From contig SXHE01000680.1 of NCBI GenBank assembly GCA_005773755.1, forward strand, positions 1 through 5,828: a stretch of DNA of 5,828 nt, in the 5' to 3' direction. Both the position numbers and the translations under genes were made by a program. Numbering within the stretch: position 1 is the stretch's first letter; each line of letters begins with the position of its first letter. This DNA comes from Planctomycetia bacterium (GTDB taxonomy: Bacteria; Planctomycetota; Planctomycetia; Gemmatales; Gemmataceae). The notes beneath the pieces are model-generated. The model was not told where the DNA came from, made no database searches, and was given only the letters and a program-made list of their open reading frames with translations. This document shows positions 1 through 5,828 of this stretch, in pieces.

Positions 1-129
1 GGGGCTGGTGTAGTTCTCGCTGGCGATCATCTCCAGGCCGAACTGCTGGCGCTTGCGCTCGTGTCCCACGGCCGCGAACACGTCCGGGTCGGCTTGCTGC
101 AAAATGTCCATCGCTTCCTCCATGCTCAC
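1..129 (-). CDS. glyA: Serine hydroxymethyltransferase, N-terminal 43 codons (runs off the window)
   Basis: GlyA is the cytoplasmic PLP enzyme that interconverts serine and glycine while loading a one-carbon unit onto tetrahydrofolate. Only the amino end is present. It shows the usual amphipathic lead (DPDVFAAVGHERKRQQ) followed by GLEMIASENYTSP, whose IASENYTSP segment is identical, from memory, to the E. coli GlyA active-site segment that contains Ser35. The PLP lysine and the rest of the protein lie beyond base 1. Two in-frame starts are possible: GTG at 129-127, overlapping the stop of the HAD gene as GTGA, or ATG at 123-121. A GGAGG at 144-140 lies 10 bases before the GTG and 16 before the ATG, which favours GTG. 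The overlap implies cotranscription and probably translational coupling with the HAD phosphatase. The identity is secure; the exact start is not. Confidence 0.93.
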   Translation of the reverse strand, partial: MSMEEAMDILQQADPDVFAAVGHERKRQQFGLEMIASENYTSP

Positions 130-743
130 GTTGTACCGACCTCCACGCCGGCCGCCCGCAGTTTGTCGGCCAGGGAGCCGTTGGGCCGGTACACCACGCC
201 CTTCCAACCGAACCTCTCGGCGGCCTCAACATTCGTCGGCAAGTCGTCCACGAACAGGCACTCGCCCGGTTCGCACTGCGCGAACTGCTGGATGTGCGCG
301 CAAAATGCCGACTCCGGCTTGCGGGCCTTCGCCGCGACCGACGTACCGAGATGATCGAACGGCTTCAGCTCGGACTCGAACTGCTTGACGTAGTGCGCGT
401 AGTGCGCCGCGTTGGTGTTGCTAGCGAGCAGCACCCTGTACTTGGGCTTGAGGCGGGGGAGCAGGGCGCACACCTCGTCGTTGCGCCAGAAGATGTCGAC
501 GAACGCGGCGAGGAATTGCTCATTCGTACACGTCAGCCGGCCGTTGAGCAGCGCTTCGCGAACGTACTCGTCTGTGTCGATGGCGGCGCGCTCGTAGGCG
601 TCTTCGATCGCGCTGCCGTACAGCACGAGCGCCAACTCGACCGGGTCCATGTCGGTAAAGTCATCGAGCCGCGCGATGGCGCGACCGTGGTCGAAGAACG
701 CGACCACGTTCCCGAAGTCGAGGATCACGGTGCGGATTGACAT
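126..743 (-). CDS. HAD superfamily subfamily IA phosphatase, YihX-like
   Basis: This is a 205-residue cytoplasmic HAD hydrolase, the normal size for the family. Motif I is VILDFGNVV with the nucleophile Asp9. The second Asp of the usual DxD is Gly11, as in the YihX group (FDLGNV). Residues about 15-95 form a helical cap. Motif II is SNT (108-110), motif III is Lys142 in RKPE, and motif IV is FVDD (Asp166, Asp167) followed by TNVEAA. The closest remembered relative is E. coli YihX, an alpha-D-glucose-1-phosphate phosphatase; the substrate here is unknown. The start at 743 gives an N-terminus beginning directly with the first beta strand. An upstream start at 827 would add 28 residues encoded by an inverted repeat and is rejected. 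No Shine-Dalgarno precedes 743. The stop overlaps or nearly touches glyA, suggesting a link with serine, glycine or one-carbon metabolism, which is inference only. Confidence 0.9.
   Translation of the reverse strand: MSIRTVILDFGNVVAFFDHGRAIARLDDFTDMDPVELALVLYGSAIEDAYERAAIDTDEYVREALLNGRLTCTNEQFLAAFVDIFWRNDEVCALLPRLKPKYRVLLASNTNAAHYAHYVKQFESELKPFDHLGTSVAAKARKPESAFCAHIQQFAQCEPGECLFVDDLPTNVEAAERFGWKGVVYRPNGSLADKLRAAGVEVGTT
140..144 (-). promoter_or_regulatory. Shine-Dalgarno GGAGG for glyA, inside the HAD gene
   Basis: The minus strand reads GGAGG at 144-140, within the last codons of the HAD phosphatase gene. It lies 10 bases before the GTG start at 129 and 16 before the ATG at 123. The spacing is slightly long for the GTG and too long for the ATG, so this site is the main argument for the GTG start. 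Confidence 0.5.
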
Positions 744-753
744 GTGTTGGCCC

Positions 754-825
754 GGCGAACGGCCGGTGTCAGCCGGCCGTGAGAGCGACGCACACGAACA
801 GGCCGGCTGACACCGGCCGTTCGCC
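754..825. repeat. Perfect 25-bp inverted repeat with 22-base loop, REPIN-like
   Basis: The arms at 754-778 and 801-825 are exact reverse complements over all 25 bases, separated by 22 unrelated bases (779-800). Each arm is a short head (GGCGAAC) plus an internal palindrome, GGCCGG-TGTCAG-CCGGCC. Two palindromic units facing each other across a short spacer is the layout of REP doublets (BIME/REPIN elements). The element starts five bases after the stop of the WD40 gene and ends ten bases before the HAD start codon, filling 72 of the 87 intergenic bases. In RNA it would form a very stable stem. No T-run follows it on the minus strand, so it is not a classical intrinsic terminator, although it could pause polymerase or protect a 3' end. 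The structure is certain; its identity as a dispersed repeat is inferred. Confidence 0.85.
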
Positions 826-830
826 AAGAT

Positions 831-3812
831 TCACTTCCCCGGCACCTTCAGGATCATCGCGCCGGGCTCGAGCTTGTTGCGCGGGATGCCGGCGTAGCCG
901 ATCACCATCTTCGTGCCGTCGGGCAGCAGGCTCATCGTGTGGATCGGGCCGAGGTCGCGCTCCGCACCGAACAGCCGCTTGCCGTCGGCCACGGTCCACA
1001 CCGCGACGTACGCCTTGCCGCGCGGGGCCGCGCCGACGGTCACGAGCTGCGTGCCGTCCGGCGAGAAGCGGACCGCGTGGACCCAGCCGGGATGCGACGG
1101 CGCGGCCTCACCCGCGAACACCGGTTTCAGGTCCGGGTTCTGGAAGTCGCGGACCACCTTCGCCGTCGCCACGTCCCACAGCTTCACGCTCTTGTCGCTC
1201 GAACACGACGCGAGGAACTTGCCGTCCTTGGACAGCGCGATGCCGAACACCTGATCGCGGTGGCCCACCGGTCCCTCGTCCTTCTTTGGCGGCGGGGCCT
1301 TCTCGTCCTTCTTCGGCACCTCCGGCACCGGGTCCGGGGCCGGCTTGAACTCGCGCACCAGCGTGCCCGCGGCCACGTCCCACAGCTTGATGCTCTTGTC
1401 GTAGCTGCTGGAAAAGACCTGCTTGAAGTCCGGCGACCATTGCACCGCGTAGATCGGGTTCTGAACCGGCTGCGGCATCGTAACGACGTGCGCGTTGATC
1501 GTCTTCAGCGGCGTGTTCTTCGGCAGGTCGTAGATGCGCAAGATGCCGTCGTGACAGCCGGTGGCGAGTCGGTCCCCGGTGTCGTCGAACGCGACGCAGT
1601 CGACGAGGTTCGGGTGAGACAACGTCTTCACCGGGTTGTCGGCCGCGATGCGGAACCGGCGTGCGAGCTTGTCCGCGCCCGCGGTGAGGAACTGGCCGTC
1701 CGGGGTGAACGCGATGCCGCTGGCCGCGCCCGCGTGTGGGAAGCTCTGCATCTGCCGGCCGAACTCCGGCGGGGTCGGTTGGCCGATCTGGAACGCCACG
1801 TTCCACGCGACCGCGCTGTTGTCCTTGTCCTTCAACAGCCCCACGAGCACGCCGTTCGTTTGCGGGTTGGTCGATTGCCACGCCAGTTCCGCGACCGGCG
1901 CACCAGCAGTGATTGTGCCCACGAGCTTGCCGTCAGCGATGGTGTACACCTTGATCGAACCGTCCGAGCCGCCGACCGCGACGCGCTGGAGGTCGCGCGA
2001 GATGGCCGCGGCGCTAGCGTTGCCGCCGGCCTCGAACGACTTCTCCTTCGTGCCGTTGCCGGTGTTCCAGCTCGTCACGTCTTTGCCCGGCCCGATGCTC
2101 AGCACGCGCTCGCTACCGGGCGACATCGCGATCCCCGGCTTGCCCGCCCCCAGCGGGATGATGCGTGTGCAGGTGACGGGCGAAATGACCACGCTCTTGT
2201 CCGCGCTCGCGGTGATGACGTGCGGCGTGCCCGGATGGGCCACGACCCCGCGAACCGGTCCCGTGTGCGGGAACGCCTGGAACACGTTGCCCGTTGCGAC
2301 TTCGACCAGCACCGCGACGTTGTCCGCGCGGCCGATCAACAATCGTGTTTTGTCTGCGTTGAAGCTGAGGCTCAGCACGTCCGCGGGCTGCGTGAGTTTG
2401 CCGGCATCCTTGCCGTCGCCGTGCGTGAACAGCAGGACGTCTTTGCCAACGCCGGCGGCGAGCGTGAGGTTGTCGCGTGACAGCGCGAGCACGGTGGCGG
2501 GAGCGGGCAGCGGGCCGATCTCGCGCACCGGCTTCTCCGGCTTGGTCACGTCCCACACGCGAATCAGCTTGTCCGCGCCAGCAGTGATGAACTGCCCGGT
2601 CGGAGCGTGGAACAGCGCCGCGGTCACCTTCCCGGTGTGCGCCTTCAGCTCGAACTGAGTCAACTTCACGTCCTTCTCTTTGCCGTCCTTATCCTTTTCC
2701 TTCGGCTTCTTCGGGTCGAGCGGCAGCTTCCAGCCTTTCAGCATCCCGTCCGCGCCCGCGGTCACGAGCAGCGGTTGCGAGGCGTGGTACGCGACCGCGC
2801 TCACGCCGCCCGCGTGCGCCGGCAGTTCGGCCTTCACCTTCCCCTGCCGGTCCCAGAGGATCAGGCTGCCGTCGGCGCACCCGGCCGCGACGGTCGCGGT
2901 ATCCGGCGAGAGGGTGATCGCGTCGATGCTCCCCTTCGCGCCCGCGAACGTGCCGGCCGCGGCGTTGTTGGCCGTCGTGCCGAGCGTTGCGACCTTGTCC
3001 GCGGTGGCGATGATGAGCGTGTTGCCGTCCGCGGTCGAGTAGAACGCGGTAACGGCGTCCTTGAGCGCCGGGAACGAGCGCGTGACCTGTGCCGGTGTTT
3101 GCCAGAACCGCAACACGCCGTCGGCGCTGGTCGTCATCACGGCCTGACCGTCGGGCCGCACCGCGAAGCCCGCGAGGTCGGCGGTGCTCGTGGTGTAGCT
3201 CGCGGTCTGCTTGCCATCCGCGCCGTTGAAGAAGCGCAAGGTCTTGTCCGCGCCGGCCGTGAGCCACACATTGCCCGCGGCGATGTGGCCGACACCGACC
3301 ACCGCACCAACGTGACCCTTTAAGTTGATGGCCCCCTTCTCTTCTCCTAGCGGAAACACCTTCACGGTGCCGTCCGCGCCAGCGACGGCGAACGTCTTCC
3401 CGTCGCTCGTGACAGCAACGCCGGTGCCCGCGCTTGCGGTGGCAAACGTCTTCACCGGAAAGCTCACCGGCACGTCCCACACACACACCTTGTTGTCCGC
3501 GCCGCCGGTAGCGATCTGGTCGCCCTTCGCGCTGAACGCGACGCACAGCACCTGGTTCGTGTGCCCCTGCGGGCCGCTGAACGTGCGGACCTCCTTGCCG
3601 GTCGCCACGTCCCAGAGCTTGATCGTCTTGTCGAAGCTGGCGGTGGCGATGTACTTCCCGTCCGGGCTGACCGCGACGCACTCTACCGTCTCGGTGTGCG
3701 TCTTCAGCACGGCGACCGCGTCCGGCGGTTGCGGTTGCGCGCGCAGCCAGCCCGCGGCGGCGAACAGTGCGAGGCTGAGCGAGGCGAGCGCGAGGCGGCG
3801 CGAGGCGGGCAT
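831..3812 (-). CDS. Secreted WD40-repeat protein with about 21 repeats
   Basis: This is a 993-residue exported beta-propeller protein, probably a scaffold for protein binding; no catalytic domain or haem motif is visible. Residues 1-25 form a signal peptide (basic PASRR, hydrophobic LALASLSLALFAAAGW, probable cleavage after LRA). WD40 repeats fill about 38-990. The best are 38-77 (SPDGKYIATASFDKTIKLWDV), 83-123, 390-431 (ITAGADKLIRVWDV), 773-822 (SYDKSIKLWDV) and 849-890 (SCSSDKSVKLWDV). Many central ones have lost the terminal WD. I count about 21, enough for three seven-bladed propellers. Charged linkers interrupt at about 365-389 (Lys/Asp-rich) and 823-848 (Pro/Lys/Glu-rich). The start at 3812 is chosen because it begins the signal peptide and has GGAG eight bases upstream. 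A GTG at 3965 would add 51 unlike residues. Partners are unknown. The neighbour upstream is also exported. Confidence 0.93.
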   Translation of the reverse strand: MPASRRLALASLSLALFAAAGWLRAQPQPPDAVAVLKTHTETVECVAVSPDGKYIATASFDKTIKLWDVATGKEVRTFSGPQGHTNQVLCVAFSAKGDQIATGGADNKVCVWDVPVSFPVKTFATASAGTGVAVTSDGKTFAVAGADGTVKVFPLGEEKGAINLKGHVGAVVGVGHIAAGNVWLTAGADKTLRFFNGADGKQTASYTTSTADLAGFAVRPDGQAVMTTSADGVLRFWQTPAQVTRSFPALKDAVTAFYSTADGNTLIIATADKVATLGTTANNAAAGTFAGAKGSIDAITLSPDTATVAAGCADGSLILWDRQGKVKAELPAHAGGVSAVAYHASQPLLVTAGADGMLKGWKLPLDPKKPKEKDKDGKEKDVKLTQFELKAHTGKVTAALFHAPTGQFITAGADKLIRVWDVTKPEKPVREIGPLPAPATVLALSRDNLTLAAGVGKDVLLFTHGDGKDAGKLTQPADVLSLSFNADKTRLLIGRADNVAVLVEVATGNVFQAFPHTGPVRGVVAHPGTPHVITASADKSVVISPVTCTRIIPLGAGKPGIAMSPGSERVLSIGPGKDVTSWNTGNGTKEKSFEAGGNASAAAISRDLQRVAVGGSDGSIKVYTIADGKLVGTITAGAPVAELAWQSTNPQTNGVLVGLLKDKDNSAVAWNVAFQIGQPTPPEFGRQMQSFPHAGAASGIAFTPDGQFLTAGADKLARRFRIAADNPVKTLSHPNLVDCVAFDDTGDRLATGCHDGILRIYDLPKNTPLKTINAHVVTMPQPVQNPIYAVQWSPDFKQVFSSSYDKSIKLWDVAAGTLVREFKPAPDPVPEVPKKDEKAPPPKKDEGPVGHRDQVFGIALSKDGKFLASCSSDKSVKLWDVATAKVVRDFQNPDLKPVFAGEAAPSHPGWVHAVRFSPDGTQLVTVGAAPRGKAYVAVWTVADGKRLFGAERDLGPIHTMSLLPDGTKMVIGYAGIPRNKLEPGAMILKVPGK
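1266..1343 (-). other. Pro/Lys/Glu-rich linker between WD40 repeats 18 and 19
   Basis: Residues about 824-849 of the WD40 protein form a low-complexity stretch with two related pieces, PKKDEKAPP and PKKDEGP. It separates two of the best-conserved repeats, and is probably a flexible surface loop. Confidence 0.7.
2667..2720 (-). other. Lys/Asp-rich linker between WD40 repeats 8 and 9
   Basis: Residues about 365-382 of the WD40 protein are almost entirely Lys, Asp, Glu, Pro and Gly (LDPKKPKEKDKDGKEKDV). This breaks the repeat spacing. It is likely a disordered loop or inter-blade insertion exposed on the propeller surface. Confidence 0.7.
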
Positions 3813-3820
3813 GGGGAAAG

Positions 3821-3824
3821 CTCC
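3821..3824 (-). promoter_or_regulatory. Shine-Dalgarno GGAG for the WD40 gene
   Basis: The minus strand reads GGAG at 3824-3821, eight bases before the ATG at 3812. This spacing is near ideal and supports 3812 as the start over the GTG at 3965. Confidence 0.6.
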
Positions 3825-3870
3825 GTGCGGAGAGGCAGGGCACCTGACGGCCCGGCGGAGGGCAGGAGCT

Positions 3871-3899
3871 AGTTTCGCAAGACGGGGCGCGATGGTCAA
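3871..3899 (-). promoter_or_regulatory. Candidate sigma-70-type promoter for the WD40 gene
   Basis: On the minus strand TTGACC (3899-3894, five of six matches to TTGACA) is followed after exactly 17 bases by GAAACT (3876-3871), a poor -10 that keeps the A at position 2 and the T at position 6. It lies after the hairpin at 3913-3955 and about 58 bases before the start codon, where a promoter would be expected. The weak -10 leaves this tentative. Confidence 0.3.
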
Positions 3900-3912
3900 C
3901 GCGCTAAGTAAG

Positions 3913-3955
3913 CCGCTCGCGGCTTCGCAAGAGCGCAGAGCGAAGCCGCAAGCGG
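3913..3955. repeat. 16-bp inverted repeat with 11-base loop after the upstream stop codon
   Basis: Arms 3913-3928 and 3940-3955 pair over 16 positions with one exception (3918 against 3950), which is a G-U wobble in minus-strand RNA. The loop is 3929-3939. The left side also holds a perfect small palindrome, AAGCCGC-TC-GCGGCTT (3910-3925), and the right side a partial copy, AAGCCGC-AA-GCGG (3943-3955), so it too looks like two facing REP-type units. It begins six bases after the stop of the 590-residue gene. No T-run follows, so factor-independent termination in the classical form is unlikely; 3'-end protection or transcriptional pausing is possible. Confidence 0.75.
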
Positions 3956-3961
3956 TGTAGG

Positions 3962-5734
3962 TCACTTGTACGCCTTCAGTTCCTTCGCGCGCTTGCGGAC
4001 GTCAGCGAGTAACTTGAGGAAGCGCTCGTCGGCGGAGTCGCCGTACAGTTCCTCGAACTTCTCCGCCGACAGCCCGTTGCGCAGGCCGGTCATTGCGGGC
4101 AGGTACATTGCGGCGGGAAAGCGGTGGGCCACGTCGCGGACGATCTCGGCGTCCATGAAGCACGCCCGCGCGAAGGTGATGCCGGTGAACTCGGCCGCGA
4201 GCGCCGGTTCGCACAGCCCGACGGGATTGTGCAGGTCAAACATCGCGCGCCCCACGGCCACCTTCTCCGCGGTCACTTGCGGGAGCAGTTCCCCGGCGGC
4301 GCAGCCGATGAAGAACCGGCGGCAGACGTCGCGCCGGCCTCCGAGCGTCGGGTTGCCGAGTACCGCGAGCCGGGCCTTACGCTCGTCCGCGGTTTCCAGT
4401 TCTTTCACGGCGGCGGAGGTCGTGGCGTCGTCGAGAAGCGCGGTGCCATCGTCGAGAGCGATACCGAGGCCGATCAGGAACGCGGGCACCGTCTCCGGCC
4501 CGTACCACGCGACTGCGGCAGCCGACGCAGCGCGAACGTATGCAGCAGTCAGTTCGTCACCGGTCAGTGCGGACGCGCCGGTGTTCGCCTTCGCCCGGTC
4601 CACAACGGCCTTGATGACCAGGCGCGTGTGGACGTCCTGCTTTGCGATCTTCACCGGCGGCCGGTCGGGGTTCTTCGGCTTCGGGTCCGGTTGCTTGACG
4701 ATTTCGTCGCCCAGATCGTAAAGGTACGTCAGCGCGAGCGCGTCGCCCGGCGCGGCCTTCAGCAGTGCCTTGTAGACGCGCGTGATCCGGTGTCGCCCGA
4801 CCGGGGTGAGCACGGCCAGCTTCGCGTCCGCTTCGACGCGGCGCTCGTCGGCCCAGATGCTCAGAGCGAGTGCGTTGAGCGGATCGAGCCGCAGCACGGC
4901 CCCGGCGCGGAGGATGTAGCCGTCGCCGAGCTTCGGGCGCAGCGACGAACCGGGGTCGGGCGTGCCGACGCCGCCGAGCGCACGGGCGACGTGGTGCAGC
5001 ATCACCTCCACGCGCTCCGGCTCATTCTTCGGCCGCGTCTCACGCAGCAGAATGTGCCGCCCGGCCAGACCGCGGCTCGCGCCGAACGTCGGGTCGACCC
5101 TGTCGTCAAGCTTACGGCTCGAGTACCCGATCGCGAGCGAGCCTGGCTTCACCTTCACCGCGGCCTCGAAGCTCTTGAGCAGGTCCGTGGTGTTCGTGGC
5201 GTTCGGGTCGGATTTCCAGGTGTCGAACCCGGCGAGTTCGAGCCGGATGCCGGTGCTCTTCTCGAGCGCCGCGGCGATCTCGTCGAACCGCGCGCGCAGC
5301 TCCTTCTTCCAGAGTGCCTCGGCGCGCGGCTCGGCGTCGTCCACAAACAGCGTGACCGGCACCTTCACCACCGGGTCGCGCTTGACGGGGTTGAGTTCAG
5401 GGAGCGTGTCGCGCTCGAGCGCGTTGCCGGGCAACTCCAGCCCTTCGAGCCGCACCCCAGCGCCCTTGTCCGGGAGCAGGACGTAGGCGTTGTACGGGTC
5501 GAGGCGCAGGACGTGCTGTTTCCCCTTCGCGGTGAACGTCAGGTCCGCGGGGCCGGAAACGAACAGCGCCGCGACCTCGTTCTCGTTCAGCTTGTGGTCG
5601 CGTGCCTTGGCGTTCGGCTCGGCCAGCGTGAACGGGATCGTCGCGTCGGTGTAGTTCCCGACCACGATCACCGCGGCACGCACCGGCTGCGGCAAGATGG
5701 CGAAGGCGAGCAACGCGAGGAAGCGGGTGCGCAT
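3962..5734 (-). CDS. Secreted protein of unknown function with a degenerate zinc-metalloprotease-like domain
   Basis: This is a 590-residue exported protein. Residues 1-20 form a signal peptide (MRTR, then LALLAFAIL, cleavage probably after VRA). About 21-115 is a strand-rich domain. About 122-300 resembles the metzincin-type module of planctomycete secreted proteins: LFVDDAEP, a helix, TGIRLELAGFDTW, LAIGYSS, GRHILLRE, then LHHVARALGGVGTPD (246-260) and SSLRPKLGD (263-271). Against HExxHxxGxxH, His247 and Gly254 are kept, but Glu is His248, the second His is Arg251 and the third is Gly257. The following Met is Leu265. Catalysis is therefore unlikely. A Pro/Lys-rich linker (347-362) leads to a helical C-terminal part (370-590) with Cys471, 478, 508 and 525, which I do not recognise. 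The start at 5734 is set by the signal peptide, with a weak GGAA five bases upstream. The protease resemblance is from memory of the family pattern. Confidence 0.87.
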   Translation of the reverse strand: MRTRFLALLAFAILPQPVRAAVIVVGNYTDATIPFTLAEPNAKARDHKLNENEVAALFVSGPADLTFTAKGKQHVLRLDPYNAYVLLPDKGAGVRLEGLELPGNALERDTLPELNPVKRDPVVKVPVTLFVDDAEPRAEALWKKELRARFDEIAAALEKSTGIRLELAGFDTWKSDPNATNTTDLLKSFEAAVKVKPGSLAIGYSSRKLDDRVDPTFGASRGLAGRHILLRETRPKNEPERVEVMLHHVARALGGVGTPDPGSSLRPKLGDGYILRAGAVLRLDPLNALALSIWADERRVEADAKLAVLTPVGRHRITRVYKALLKAAPGDALALTYLYDLGDEIVKQPDPKPKNPDRPPVKIAKQDVHTRLVIKAVVDRAKANTGASALTGDELTAAYVRAASAAAVAWYGPETVPAFLIGLGIALDDGTALLDDATTSAAVKELETADERKARLAVLGNPTLGGRRDVCRRFFIGCAAGELLPQVTAEKVAVGRAMFDLHNPVGLCEPALAAEFTGITFARACFMDAEIVRDVAHRFPAAMYLPAMTGLRNGLSAEKFEELYGDSADERFLKLLADVRKRAKELKAYK

Positions 5735-5828
5735 GGCAGTTCCGGTAAGGCGGGCAAGCCCAGTACTCGATCTTAGCACCGGAACCGGGGGTAGCGGAAC
5801 CCGAAGCGCCCCGGTTGCGCTCTTGCAC
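5735..5828. other. Upstream leader of the degenerate-protease gene; no gene seen
   Basis: These 94 bases lie before the first gene in transcription order. A GC-rich 8-bp inverted repeat (5783-5790 with 5809-5816, 18-base loop) is present but could arise by chance at this GC content. A TAAGAT at 5775-5770 on the minus strand could serve as a -10, but no convincing -35 stands 16-18 bases before it. No coding sequence is supported here. Confidence 0.4.

Noticed and set aside
754..825. Classical intrinsic terminator
   Set aside because: The stem is strong, but the minus strand continues GGGCCAACACATG with no run of T.
744..827. 28-residue N-terminal extension of the HAD protein from 827
   Set aside because: The extension is encoded by the inverted repeat, and the HAD fold begins right at the Met at 743.
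939..2480. Long open frame (513 codons) on the plus strand opposite the WD40 gene
   Set aside because: It is Arg/Val/His-rich with no recognisable domain and lies wholly antisense to a clear WD40 gene. High GC makes such antisense frames stay open by chance.
2560..3520. Repeated DNA motif around GTCCGCGCC recurring many times
   Set aside because: It encodes the recurring AGADK-type turn of the WD40 repeats, so it reflects protein repeats rather than a separate DNA element.
3813..3965. 51-residue N-terminal extension of the WD40 protein from a GTG at 3965 overlapping the previous stop
   Set aside because: It crosses the palindrome and the candidate promoter, would bury the signal peptide, and the ATG at 3812 has a well-spaced GGAG.
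4934..4996. Active zinc metalloprotease
   Set aside because: The catalytic Glu and two of the three zinc ligands are replaced, so activity should not be annotated.
4124..5776. Long open frame (550 codons) on the plus strand opposite the 590-residue gene
   Set aside because: Its composition is the typical antisense shadow (Arg, Val, Gln, Glu repeats), with no signal peptide or domain, while the minus-strand frame has a signal peptide and family-like motifs.
5783..5816. 8-bp inverted repeat upstream of the 590-residue gene as a terminator or operator
   Set aside because: It is short, has an 18-base loop and is expected by chance in GC-rich sequence; no T-run accompanies it.

Overview
This GC-rich window carries four protein-coding genes, all read from the minus strand, so the gene order in the direction of transcription runs from high to low coordinates. 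The setting points to a planctomycete, most likely the Gemmata group (Gemmataceae). The reasons are high GC, large secreted WD40-repeat proteins, a secreted protein that looks like a planctomycete zinc-protease family, weak Shine-Dalgarno signals and GC-rich palindromic intergenic repeats. The assignment is inference from style, not from a marker gene.

Layout from high to low coordinates. 5735-5828 is a non-coding leader. 3962-5734 encodes a 590-residue secreted protein of unknown function. Its central part resembles a metzincin-like zinc protease, but almost every catalytic position is replaced (H-H-V-A-R-A-L-G-G-V-G instead of HExxHxxGxxH), so it is probably a pseudo-protease. 3813-3961 is a 149-base gap holding an inverted repeat just after the stop codon, a candidate promoter and a good ribosome-binding site. 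831-3812 encodes a 993-residue secreted protein made almost entirely of about 21 WD40 repeats, consistent with three seven-bladed propellers. 744-830 is an 87-base gap almost filled by a perfect 25-bp inverted repeat with a 22-base loop, whose arms are themselves palindromic (REPIN-like). 126-743 encodes a 205-residue HAD-family phosphatase of the YihX type. It overlaps or abuts glyA (serine hydroxymethyltransferase), of which only the first 43 codons lie in the window (1-129).

The two low-coordinate genes (HAD phosphatase and glyA) look like one translationally coupled cytoplasmic unit of central metabolism. The two high-coordinate genes are both exported and may form a separate surface or periplasmic pair, although a hairpin and a candidate promoter between them suggest separate transcription. 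Nothing here is clearly a mobile element, CRISPR array, RNA gene or defence system. The items most worth a second look are the dead zinc-protease site, the two unrelated palindromic elements placed 5-6 bases after stop codons, and the 21-repeat propeller protein.
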